The position numbers and the translations under genes were made by a program. Positions 49,878 to 57,617 of a stretch of DNA of 64,000 nt are shown piece by piece. Location of the stretch: positions 1-64,000 of the forward strand of contig DAISIR010000011.1 of assembly GCA_036821905.1 (NCBI GenBank), in the 5' to 3' direction. This DNA comes from Brooklawnia sp937867175 (GTDB lineage: Bacteria; Actinomycetota; Actinomycetes; Propionibacteriales; Propionibacteriaceae). The number at the start of each line of letters is the position of its first letter. Position 1 is the stretch's first letter. Below the pieces are notes generated by a model that saw nothing but the letters and a program-made list of their open reading frames with translations, had not been told where the DNA came from and made no database searches.

Positions 49878-50618
49878 TTGGCAGTTCAGGTGAACAGGTC
49901 GCTGGGTAGGGTTTGCGATGCCTACGCCGGCCAGGTGATCGCGCTGGTCGAGCCGGCGGGCCAGCTGTCACGCTACGGTCTGGGCCGTTTGATGTTCCTG
50001 GTGTCAGACACGCTCGCCACCCTGAGCGAGGGCACCCCTGGGACGCCGCTGACCCTGGGCGATCACCTGAACATGCGCGAGCTTGCCGCCGACAATGTCG
50101 CCGAGCAGATCATGGGGTTGATGGGCATGGAGGACGCCGCCACGCTGGCTCGCCAGCTCGCCCCTCAGGTCAGTGACCTGTCGGACGCCTTGGGCCGCCC
50201 CGACCTGGCCAACACCGTGGCATCCAGGTTCGGCAGCGTCCGGCTGATCGACTACCTGCGGGCCAACATCATCTTGGCGGTCGACCTGGCCATTGATACG
50301 GTCGGCGTCACGCAGCCGCCCGCGCTGGCCGAGGCCGTTCGCTCGCTCGCCGCAGTCCTCGCCGAGCGGCACCCGGGACGCAGCATCGAGCTGCGCGTCC
50401 CCCCGTACGCCGCGGTACAGATCGGCGCTCGCGCCGAGGCACCCGTCCACACCCGGGGCACGCCGCCGAACGTGGTAGAGACCGACCCGGCGACCTTCCT
50501 CGCGCTGGCCACCGCTCGGCAGAGCTGGACGCGCGCCGTGGCGTCCGGTTCCCTGACCTACTCGGGGACGCATGCGGCCGACGCCGCGCGCACATTGCCG
50601 GCGTTCCGGCCTCATTGA
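49878..50618 (+). CDS. Sterol carrier (SCP) family protein
   Basis: A protein of about 246 residues. The N-terminal half (1-150) is a helical bundle of DinB/MDMPI-like character, and the C-terminal half is an SCP2-like domain with the segment RHPGRSIELRVPPYAAVQ, then HTRGTPPNVVETDPATFLALATAR, typical of bacterial SCP orthologues in actinobacteria. Ligand and function unknown. I chose TTG at 49878 because GGAGG ends ten bases upstream; GTG at 49848 or 49890 are alternatives. It lies between glnE (divergent) and glnA2 (convergent). Confidence 0.78.
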   Translation: MAVQVNRSLGRVCDAYAGQVIALVEPAGQLSRYGLGRLMFLVSDTLATLSEGTPGTPLTLGDHLNMRELAADNVAEQIMGLMGMEDAATLARQLAPQVSDLSDALGRPDLANTVASRFGSVRLIDYLRANIILAVDLAIDTVGVTQPPALAEAVRSLAAVLAERHPGRSIELRVPPYAAVQIGARAEAPVHTRGTPPNVVETDPATFLALATARQSWTRAVASGSLTYSGTHAADAARTLPAFRPH

Positions 50619-50631
50619 GCCGGAGCCCAGC

Positions 50632-51966
50632 TCACAGCCGGGGCAGCAGCGTCCGCAGTTCGTAGGGGGTGACCTCGCGACGGTAGGCGTCGAACTCGCT
50701 TCGCTTGTTGCGCATGAAGTAGTCGTAGACGTGTTCGCCGAGGGTTTCGGCGACCAGTTCGCTGGACTCCATGACCGCGATCGCGCCCTCCAGGTTCCGC
50801 GGCAGAGACTCGATACCCAACGCCACCCTCTCCCGGTCGCTGAGCGCCCAGACGTCGTCCTCGGCCTCCAGCGGCAGCGGCAACTCCTTCTCGATCCCGG
50901 CCAGGCCGGCGTTCAGCAGCAGCGCGTAGGCCAAGTAGGGGTTGCAGGCGGGGTCGATGGCCCGGTACTCGACTCTCGCCGAGCTGGCCTTGTCGGGCTT
51001 GAACAACGGGATGCGCACCAGCGCCGACCGGTTGTTGCGTCCCCAGCAGACGTAGCTGGGCGCCTCGCCACCCCAAGCCAGCCGCTTGTAGGAGTTGACC
51101 CACTGGTTGGTGACCGCGGTGATCTCCTTGGCGTGCGCCAGCAGGCCGGCGATGAAGTGCTTGCCGATTTTGCTCATCCGTAGTTCGTCGGTGGCGTCGT
51201 AGAAGGCGTTCTGGTCGCCCTCGAAGAGGCTGAGATGGGTATGCATGCCGGACCCGGCGTGTTCGGTGAACGGTTTCGGCATGAAGGACGCCCGGATGCC
51301 CTGGGACACGGCGACCTCCTTCAGCACCACCTTGAAGGTCATGATGTTGTCAGCCATGCTCAAGGCGTCCGCGTAACGCAGGTCTATCTCGTGCTGGCCC
51401 GGCGCCCCCTCGTGGTGGCTGAACTCCACCGAGATACCCATCTGCTCCAGCATGCTGATGGCGTCGCGCCGGAAGTCGGTGCCCTCGTCCATCGTGGTGT
51501 GGTCGAAATAGCCCCCGCCGTCCAAGGCGATCGGTTCGACACCAGGGGTGATCGGGTTGCGCAGCAGGAAGAACTCGATCTCGGGATGGGTGTAGAACGT
51601 GAACCCCATGTCGGCTGCCCGTTTGAGGGCCCGCTTGAGCACATGGCGGGGATCTGCCATGGCCGGGGAGCCGTCGGGCATGGTGATGTCGCAGAACATC
51701 CGGGCGGTGCCGGCCTGGGTGCGCCACGGCAGCAGTTGGAAGGTGCCGGGGTCGGGGTGGGCGATCATGTCGGCCTCGTAGACCCGGGCATAGCCCTCGA
51801 TCGCCGAGCCGTCGAACCCGACACCCTCACTGAGGGCACCCTCCAGCTCAGCGGGGGCGATGGCGACCGATTTCAGGAAGCCCAGCACGTCGGTGAACCA
51901 CAAGCGAATGAACTTGATGTTGCGGTCCTCGACGGCGCGCAGCACGAACTCGGTCTGACGATCCAT
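50632..51966 (-). CDS. glnA2: Glutamine synthetase type I, GlnA2-like
   Basis: A 444-residue GSI-alpha-type enzyme, shorter than GlnA because it lacks the insertion and the adenylylation loop. Where GlnA has the target tyrosine this protein reads DDVWALSDRER. Catalytic segments are FDGSAIEGY, PEIEFFLL, FMPKPFTEHAGSGMHTH, and NQWVNSYKRLAWG. In other actinobacteria glnA2 lies next to glnE and the enzyme is not subject to adenylylation; some GlnA2 proteins act on polyamines or make D-Glu/iGln precursors. The ATG has a weak ribosome site. I saw no GlnR box upstream of it. Confidence 0.92.
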   Translation of the reverse strand: MDRQTEFVLRAVEDRNIKFIRLWFTDVLGFLKSVAIAPAELEGALSEGVGFDGSAIEGYARVYEADMIAHPDPGTFQLLPWRTQAGTARMFCDITMPDGSPAMADPRHVLKRALKRAADMGFTFYTHPEIEFFLLRNPITPGVEPIALDGGGYFDHTTMDEGTDFRRDAISMLEQMGISVEFSHHEGAPGQHEIDLRYADALSMADNIMTFKVVLKEVAVSQGIRASFMPKPFTEHAGSGMHTHLSLFEGDQNAFYDATDELRMSKIGKHFIAGLLAHAKEITAVTNQWVNSYKRLAWGGEAPSYVCWGRNNRSALVRIPLFKPDKASSARVEYRAIDPACNPYLAYALLLNAGLAGIEKELPLPLEAEDDVWALSDRERVALGIESLPRNLEGAIAVMESSELVAETLGEHVYDYFMRNKRSEFDAYRREVTPYELRTLLPRL

Positions 51967-52037
51967 GCCCTTAGTCTGCCAGTCGGCGCCCAGAATGCGG
52001 GGGTGCCTGATCTGGTCAGCAGCATAGACTTCATGCC

Positions 52038-52916
52038 ATGTCGATGCCTGGGTGGTACCCCGATCCGGCCGGTGGGCAACGCTACCGCTATTGGGACGGC
52101 AACGCCTGGTCGGATCACACCACCCAAGACCCCCGCGAACCGCCGCCCCTCCCAGCCGCCCGTCCGTCGAAGAACCGGAGCGCTGGTGGATTCAACTGGG
52201 TCTGGCTTGGCGTGATGATCACAATCCTGGTCTTGGTGGCGCTGGTCGCCTGGTTGGTCTTCGGTGGGACGCGCGGCGGAGGCGGGTTCTCCGGCGTCCC
52301 GGAGGACACCAACTCGGCGAGCCCGACCGTGCAAGGTTGGGACGAGACCTCAAAGCCGACGCCACCACCTACTGCGGCGAGCCTGATCGCCTGCCCGTAC
52401 ACCACCAACCAGGACGTGACTAGTCAGGGCACCGACGGCCGGTTGCGGGGCGGCGGACTGGTCGTGGACAAGATCGGCGGTTGGCGCGACGCCGACATGT
52501 ACCTGCAGTGGGTCTCCGACTTCCACACCCAGATGGACACTGTGCGTACCGGTTGGATGAGCAACATCGGAGTGGGTCAGGTCAACGCGTCGGATGGCTT
52601 CGTCGACCCGCAGACGGCCGCCCGGCAATCGATGGAGTGCTTCGCCTCGTCCGGCTACTACCTCAACTTCACCCACCGAGTCGATCTGGTCAACGAGGCC
52701 ACCACGATCAGCGGCTATCCCGCCTGGCGAATGCGCTCCGAGGTGCACATCGACTCGCCCGACATGCCGGAGATCGACGGCGACGTCGTCGACATCATCG
52801 TGGTCGACCTGGGTGATCCGCAGCGGATGGGGATCTTCGTGTCCAGCGTCACCATCGGCGATGACCGCCGCCGGGAGTCGGTGGACGCGTCCATCGCCAG
52901 TCTGGCCGTGGGTTGA
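52038..52916 (+). CDS. DUF2510 single-pass membrane protein
   Basis: A 292-residue protein. Residues 4-28 are a DUF2510 module (PGWYPDPAGGQRYRYWDG). A proline-rich spacer and one transmembrane helix at about 55-77 follow, and then an extracellular domain of about 200 residues with cysteines (AACPYT-like: LIACPYTTN, MECFASS). The cell-outside domain is unrecognised. ATG at 52038 or 52044. It precedes map by 21 bases, probably in the same transcript, though no functional tie is evident. Confidence 0.75.
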   Translation: MSMPGWYPDPAGGQRYRYWDGNAWSDHTTQDPREPPPLPAARPSKNRSAGGFNWVWLGVMITILVLVALVAWLVFGGTRGGGGFSGVPEDTNSASPTVQGWDETSKPTPPPTAASLIACPYTTNQDVTSQGTDGRLRGGGLVVDKIGGWRDADMYLQWVSDFHTQMDTVRTGWMSNIGVGQVNASDGFVDPQTAARQSMECFASSGYYLNFTHRVDLVNEATTISGYPAWRMRSEVHIDSPDMPEIDGDVVDIIVVDLGDPQRMGIFVSSVTIGDDRRRESVDASIASLAVG

Positions 52917-52937
52917 GGCCGGTCTAGAATCGGCTGG

Positions 52938-53840
52938 GTGAGCGACCCCATCAAGCCCTTCCCGATAAGTTCGATGCGTGCAGTGCCAGCTGGTGTGCCC
53001 CGGCCACCCTATGTGGGCGAGATGGGTCCGGAGCACTACGACGGGTCGCACGTGCAATCCGACGAGATCATCGCGGCCATGCGGGTGGCCGGCCGGGTGG
53101 CGGCCGACTCGATCCTGGTCGCCGCGGCCGAGATCAGGCCCGGTGTCACCACCGATCACCTGGACGCTGTGGCCCACGAGTTCCTGGCAGACCACCGCGC
53201 CTACCCGGCGTCCCTGAACTACCGCGGCTTCCCGAAGGCCATCTGCACCTCGGTCAACGAGGTGATCTGCCACGGCATCCCGGACGCCCGCCCGCTGGCC
53301 GAGGGCGACATCGTGAAGATCGACTCCACCGCCTATCTCGGCGGCGTCCACGGCGACAACTGCGCCACCTTCTACGTGGGTGAGGTCGCGCAAGAGGCCC
53401 GGCTGCTGTCTGAACGCACCCGGGAGGCGATGTACCGGGGCATCAAGGCGGTCAAGCCGGGGCGACCGCTTTCGGTGATCGGACGGGTGATCGAGGCCTA
53501 CGCCCGCCGCTTCGGCTACGGCGTGGTGCGCGAGTACACCGGACACGGCGTGCACACCGCGTTCCACTCCGGGCTGATCGTGCTGCACTACGACGAGCCG
53601 ATGAACGACACCATCATGGTGCCGGGCATGACGTTCACCGTGGAGCCGATGCTCACCTTGGGCAGTCCGCGCACCACGCAGTGGGACGACGGCTGGACGG
53701 TACTCACCAAGGACGGCTCCTGGTCGGCCCAGTTCGAGCAAACGATCGTGGTGACCGACGCCGGTAGCGAGATCCTCACCGTGCCGAGTTCGGGTGAGTT
53801 GATCCTGGGCGGTGACCCCAGCAAGATCAAACTCGCTTGA
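52938..53840 (+). CDS. map: Methionine aminopeptidase, type I with N-terminal extension
   Basis: A 300-residue MetAP that removes initiator methionine. Metal ligands are all visible: Asp129 (VKIDST), Asp140 (GVHGDN), His203 (TGHGVH), Glu236 (TVEPM) and Glu267 (FEQTI); His112 is in VICHGIP. Residues 1-40 form an extension with a proline-rich stretch (PAGVPRPPYVGE), as in MetAP-1c of Mycobacterium, where it is thought to contact the ribosome. GTG start at 52938. Its stop overlaps the start of the next gene by one base (TGATG). Confidence 0.94.
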   Translation: MSDPIKPFPISSMRAVPAGVPRPPYVGEMGPEHYDGSHVQSDEIIAAMRVAGRVAADSILVAAAEIRPGVTTDHLDAVAHEFLADHRAYPASLNYRGFPKAICTSVNEVICHGIPDARPLAEGDIVKIDSTAYLGGVHGDNCATFYVGEVAQEARLLSERTREAMYRGIKAVKPGRPLSVIGRVIEAYARRFGYGVVREYTGHGVHTAFHSGLIVLHYDEPMNDTIMVPGMTFTVEPMLTLGSPRTTQWDDGWTVLTKDGSWSAQFEQTIVVTDAGSEILTVPSSGELILGGDPSKIKLA

Positions 53841-54634
53841 TGGCCCGCCGGCGAAGGCGCTGGGGGTGGCTGGCGGCCGGGCTCGCGCTGCTGGCGCTGG
53901 TCAACCTTGCCGTCAACCCGTGGTTCGCCAGGTACCGTTCGCTTGCGCTGATGACGGGCTACGACTGGTGGTTCGAGCGCCGTTCGGTGCCCCGGGAAAC
54001 CGGGGTGCAGGTGGCGATGCCTTTGCGCGACGCTGGACTGTACCCACTGATGATCACCTTCAACGACGACGACGGCATGTCGGCCTGGCTGGGTTCACAG
54101 GTGGATTTCACCGTCGAGTTCACCTTCGCCGATTTCGGCCGCTGGCAGCCCCACAGCGCGATCTTCGAGCCAGGGCACCCGCTGTACGCCGCCTACGTGG
54201 GCAGCTACTACCTGCAGGGTCGGGGACGCCCGCTCTCGGCGGCCGAGGTCGCACTGGTGGCCGAGTTCGACCAGCGTCGGTTGGCGCTCCCGGCGCTCGG
54301 GCTGGACTTCGACGACAACCACTTCGAGGTGCTCGACTCCTCGGCGCGTCCGGTCAACTTCGCCGGGCGGGACTGGACCAGCCATGACGCGACGGTGTCG
54401 ACGAACTGCCCCGACCACTCCCCCGACGGCTTCCAGCTCTCCCACCTGCAGTTCGGCACCCCACCGCAGACCAGCCAGCACTTCCCCGTCTGCGAGTTGG
54501 TAGCCCGGATCGAGGTGACCTACCTGGTCGATCTCGATCTGACGATCGGGACCTACATCATCGCGGCGAGCGCTGCCGAGCTCGAGCGGTTGAGCGAAGA
54601 GGTGGTCCACGCCTCGGTAGTCAGCGTCGGTTGA
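53840..54634 (+). CDS. Membrane-anchored or secreted protein of unknown function
   Basis: A 264-residue protein with a basic start and one hydrophobic segment (RRWGWLAAGLALLALVNLAV), which is either a signal anchor or an uncleaved signal. The rest is hydrophilic, contains two cysteines (NCPDHS, VCELV) and many aromatic residues (MTFNDDDGMSAWLGS-like region: LMITFNDDDGMSAW). I do not recognise the family. The start overlaps the map stop, so it is co-translated. Its 3' end overlaps the convergent membrane protein gene by 14 bases. Confidence 0.7.
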   Translation: MARRRRRWGWLAAGLALLALVNLAVNPWFARYRSLALMTGYDWWFERRSVPRETGVQVAMPLRDAGLYPLMITFNDDDGMSAWLGSQVDFTVEFTFADFGRWQPHSAIFEPGHPLYAAYVGSYYLQGRGRPLSAAEVALVAEFDQRRLALPALGLDFDDNHFEVLDSSARPVNFAGRDWTSHDATVSTNCPDHSPDGFQLSHLQFGTPPQTSQHFPVCELVARIEVTYLVDLDLTIGTYIIAASAAELERLSEEVVHASVVSVG

Positions 54635-55274
54635 ACTCACCAACGGGGCGGACGCGACGCCGAAGCCTGCGTCCGACCATGATCGCGGCCACCGACAACA
54701 CGATCATCACAACCAGGATCGCGAACGCGTTGCGCATGAACAGCGCCTCGGGCAGGTAGTCGATGATCGGGTCGGTGCGCGGGTCGAAGATCCACAGTTC
54801 GTTGTCGAAGGCGATTTCGTGGAAGACCACGAACGCCCGGTCGAAGTCGATCGCCAGTGGGATCGCCAGCATCAACGGCGTGGCCAGCGCGGTGATCGCC
54901 CCAGCGGTGAGGAAGCCGGTCGACCGATGCCGGCGCCACAGCCAGCTGCCGAGCACCACAGCCACCACCAAGGCGATCAGTCCGCCCTGGACGAAGAGCT
55001 GAAAGATGTCCTTGGCCTCGGCGAAGTGCTGGGCGCCGGCGTCCGACATCGGCAGGGTTTCGAGGTGCAACTCGCGCACCCACGGGAAGAGGCTGTACTC
55101 GATGATCCGGTCGTAGTTCGCCTGCATCTGGGCCATGGTGAGCTGATGGCTGTTGTACCGGCCGGCCGAGAACCACGGGTAGCTGAATCTCGCGGCTAAG
55201 ACGACGGTCACCGAGGTGCCCAAGATAGCGACGCCGACAGCGACCGATGCCAGCACGCTGGCCAGCTGCCTCAT
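54621..55274 (-). CDS. TIGR01906/DUF1461-type integral membrane protein
   Basis: A 217-residue protein with four transmembrane helices (about 7-28, 92-112, 122-142, 184-203). The extracellular segment after helix 1 and the FHEIAFDNELWIFDPRTDPIIDYLPEALF region (here cited as FHEIAFDNELW and DPIIDYLPEALF) match the TIGR01906 family. The ATG follows a strong GAGGAGGA. Function unknown. Confidence 0.8.
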   Translation of the reverse strand: MRQLASVLASVAVGVAILGTSVTVVLAARFSYPWFSAGRYNSHQLTMAQMQANYDRIIEYSLFPWVRELHLETLPMSDAGAQHFAEAKDIFQLFVQGGLIALVVAVVLGSWLWRRHRSTGFLTAGAITALATPLMLAIPLAIDFDRAFVVFHEIAFDNELWIFDPRTDPIIDYLPEALFMRNAFAILVVMIVLSVAAIMVGRRLRRRVRPVGEFNRR

Positions 55275-55411
55275 CCGTCCTCCTCACCTAGACCGGACGC
55301 CCACACTACTCGCCGGCCGGGATCGGCAACTGACCCTAGTCAGCACGTGCTGGCAGGTGCATTTCACCGGTAAACTTGCTGTGTTTGAACCCGCCCGTCA
55401 GGGGAGGCCGC

Positions 55412-56128
55412 ATGATCCGCGTCGCGGTAGTGGACGACAACGCGCAGTCGAGGCAGCTGCTGCGCGATTATCTCACCAAGTACCGTGCTGAGCACGATCA
55501 GCCGATGATCATCGAAGAGTTCGCCGATGGTTCCGACCTGGTCGGACACTACGCGCCCAGCTTCGACATCATCTTCCTGGACGTCCAGATGGAAAACCTC
55601 GACGGCTTCGCCACCGCCCGGCTGGTGCGAGAGGTGGACCCTGCGGTCATCATCATCTTCGTGACCAACATGGCACAGCTCGCGATCAACGGCTACCAGG
55701 TCAACGCACTCAGCTATTTGGTCAAACCAGTCTCGTATTTCGCCTTCTCCCAAGAATTGCTGCGCGCGGTGCAGCGTATCGAGCAGACCCGGGACGACTT
55801 CGTGGTGGTGCCGGTCGCCGGAGACCTGGTCAGGATCAATCTCGCCAAGGTGGTCTACATCGAGAGCGTCAAACACCGGCTTGAGATTCACACCATGGAC
55901 GCCACCTTGTCGATGGTCGGCACGCTGCGTGAGATGGCGGAGCAGTTGGAGCCTCGGGGCTTCGTCCAGATCAACAGCTTCCTGCTCGCCAACTTGCGGC
56001 ACGTGTTGGCGTTCGGGAACCAGACCGCGATCATGTCGCAGGGCGCCCAGCTGCCGGTCAGCCGCTCTCGCAAGAAGGAGCTTGCCGTCGCGCTGGCCGC
56101 CCACTCCGGTCGATCGCGGGTGCTGTGA
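55412..56128 (+). CDS. LytTR-type response regulator
   Basis: A 238-residue regulator of the AgrA/LytR type. The receiver domain (1-120) has Asp8/Asp9, phospho-acceptor Asp57 (FLDVQM), Thr85 and Lys105. A LytTR DNA-binding domain follows (130-235: VVVPVAGDLVRINLAKVVYI, then GFVQINSFLLANLRHV). The ATG 55412 follows GGGGAGG. The partner kinase starts inside its stop codon (GTGA overlap). Direct repeats with LytTR-site geometry lie before both downstream GH3 genes, so these are the likely targets. Confidence 0.9.
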   Translation: MIRVAVVDDNAQSRQLLRDYLTKYRAEHDQPMIIEEFADGSDLVGHYAPSFDIIFLDVQMENLDGFATARLVREVDPAVIIIFVTNMAQLAINGYQVNALSYLVKPVSYFAFSQELLRAVQRIEQTRDDFVVVPVAGDLVRINLAKVVYIESVKHRLEIHTMDATLSMVGTLREMAEQLEPRGFVQINSFLLANLRHVLAFGNQTAIMSQGAQLPVSRSRKKELAVALAAHSGRSRVL

Positions 56129-57480
56129 CCGAGATCCTGCCCGACATTCCGCGCTTCGTCACGGCTCTCGCCGAATGGCTCAGCTGCGTCCTGTACATTT
56201 CGCTATTGCCCAAGAGACCCGGTCGATTCTTGCTCGGGGTTCTGTTGCTTGCCGGGCTCGGGGCGATGCTGGGCTTGCACCAGTTGGCGGGCACCTGGCC
56301 GCAGCCCTTCTGGGTCTTGGGGATGCTGGCTGCCTTCGCGACGATGTTCACCCTGATCGCATTGACGACGCGCATCGGTTTGCGGGACAGCGGCTACGTC
56401 GCGGCTCGGGCGTTCGTCCTGGCCGAACTGTTGGCGTCGCTGGAGTGGCAACTGCGCACCTTCTATTTCCGCACCAGAGCCGAGATCTGGTCGCCTGCGG
56501 CTTCGGTGCTGTGGCTTTCGACCTATGCGGTCGGCCTGGGAATCGCCTTGCTGCTGGAGCGACGGCATTTCAGCCGGGAGCGGCCACCCGATATCGGCCC
56601 ACGAACCCTGGCCGTCGCCGGATCCATCGCGGCCATCACCTTTGCGCTCAGCAACCTGAGCTTCGTCACGAAACAAACCCCGTTCAGCGGCACCTTGCCA
56701 GCCGAGGTCTTCTACATCAGGACGCTGGTAGATCTGTGCGGCTACATCGCCCTCTACGCCCAACACGAGCAGCTGCGCAAGCAGCGGGCCGACGTCGAAC
56801 TTGCCGCCCTCAACTACGTCGTCGCCGCCCAGCATCAGCAGTATCTTCAGTCGAAGAACGCCATCGACACGGCCAACCGGACGTGGCATGACCTGAAACA
56901 CCACGTAGCGGCAATCCGGGCCGAACTCGACCCGGCGCGTCGCACCGCCTATCTCGACGACCTCGAAGCCTGCGTCACCGCCCACAGCGCAACCTACGAG
57001 ACGGGCAATCCAGTGCTGGACACGATCTTGACAGCCAAGGCTCAGTACTGTCTGGCCAGCCAGATCACCTTCACCTGTATGGCCGACGGCGCTGCGCTGG
57101 GGCGCATTCATCCGATGGACTTGGCAACCATCTTGGGTAACGCCCTGGACAACGCCATCGAGAACGTGCAACTGCTCGCAGATCCACAACAGCGCGTGGT
57201 GCGAGTCACGATCTCTCGCGTGGGGACGTTCGTGGCCATGCAGTTCGACAACTACTTCGACGGCACCTTGCATTACGAAGGTGACCAACTGCGCACCCGC
57301 AAGACCGACGCAGGACGCCACGGGCTGGGGCTCAAGAGCATCCGCCACACCGCCAAGAAGTACGGCGGTGAGGTGATGGTGACCAACGCCGACAACTGGT
57401 TCAAGTTGACGGTGCTGCTCCCAGCGGCTGCTCCAGACCTGATCTCCCCGCCGGCGACGGGCTTCGCCGACCGATTGTGA
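56125..57480 (+). CDS. GHKL sensor histidine kinase (AgrC-like)
   Basis: A 451-residue kinase. The N-terminal 215 residues have about six transmembrane helices with short loops and no extracytoplasmic domain, as in peptide-sensing AgrC-type kinases. The phospho-accepting His is about His255 (TWHDLKHH). The ATPase part has the N-box NALDNAIEN (339-347) and the G-box HGLGLKSI. GTG start coupled to the response regulator gene. No precursor gene for a signal peptide was seen, so the stimulus is unknown. The first of a pair of 9-base repeats overlaps its stop codon. Confidence 0.87.
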   Translation: MTEILPDIPRFVTALAEWLSCVLYISLLPKRPGRFLLGVLLLAGLGAMLGLHQLAGTWPQPFWVLGMLAAFATMFTLIALTTRIGLRDSGYVAARAFVLAELLASLEWQLRTFYFRTRAEIWSPAASVLWLSTYAVGLGIALLLERRHFSRERPPDIGPRTLAVAGSIAAITFALSNLSFVTKQTPFSGTLPAEVFYIRTLVDLCGYIALYAQHEQLRKQRADVELAALNYVVAAQHQQYLQSKNAIDTANRTWHDLKHHVAAIRAELDPARRTAYLDDLEACVTAHSATYETGNPVLDTILTAKAQYCLASQITFTCMADGAALGRIHPMDLATILGNALDNAIENVQLLADPQQRVVRVTISRVGTFVAMQFDNYFDGTLHYEGDQLRTRKTDAGRHGLGLKSIRHTAKKYGGEVMVTNADNWFKLTVLLPAAAPDLISPPATGFADRL

Positions 57481-57502
57481 GTGAGAACCCACCGATCATG
57501 CG
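57471..57502 (+). promoter_or_regulatory. Direct-repeat pair (LytTR-type site) upstream of the first GH3 gene
   Basis: CCGATTGTG at 57471-57479 (overlapping the kinase stop) and CCGATCATG at 57492-57500 are in tandem, 21 bases apart (9-base repeat, 12-base spacer). AgrA-type LytTR regulators bind 9-base direct repeats with 12-base spacers. The pair ends 116 bases before the GH3 start. The same core occurs before the second GH3 gene. Confidence 0.6.
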
Positions 57503-57516
57503 CGCCGCCGGCTGAT

Positions 57517-57525
57517 CACAATCGG
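57517..57525 (-). promoter_or_regulatory. Inverted copy of the 9-base repeat core
   Basis: CACAATCGG is the exact reverse complement of CCGATTGTG. It lies 16 bases after the direct-repeat pair in the same intergenic region, so it is a third match to the motif, in opposite orientation. Confidence 0.45.
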
Positions 57526-57617
57526 CAACTGCTGAACTAGCCGGGAAATGAAGCTGGCTGTGCAGACCAATGCCCGCACCGCCACCCACCCGTTTAGTAC
57601 AGAGAGGTACAGGCTCA

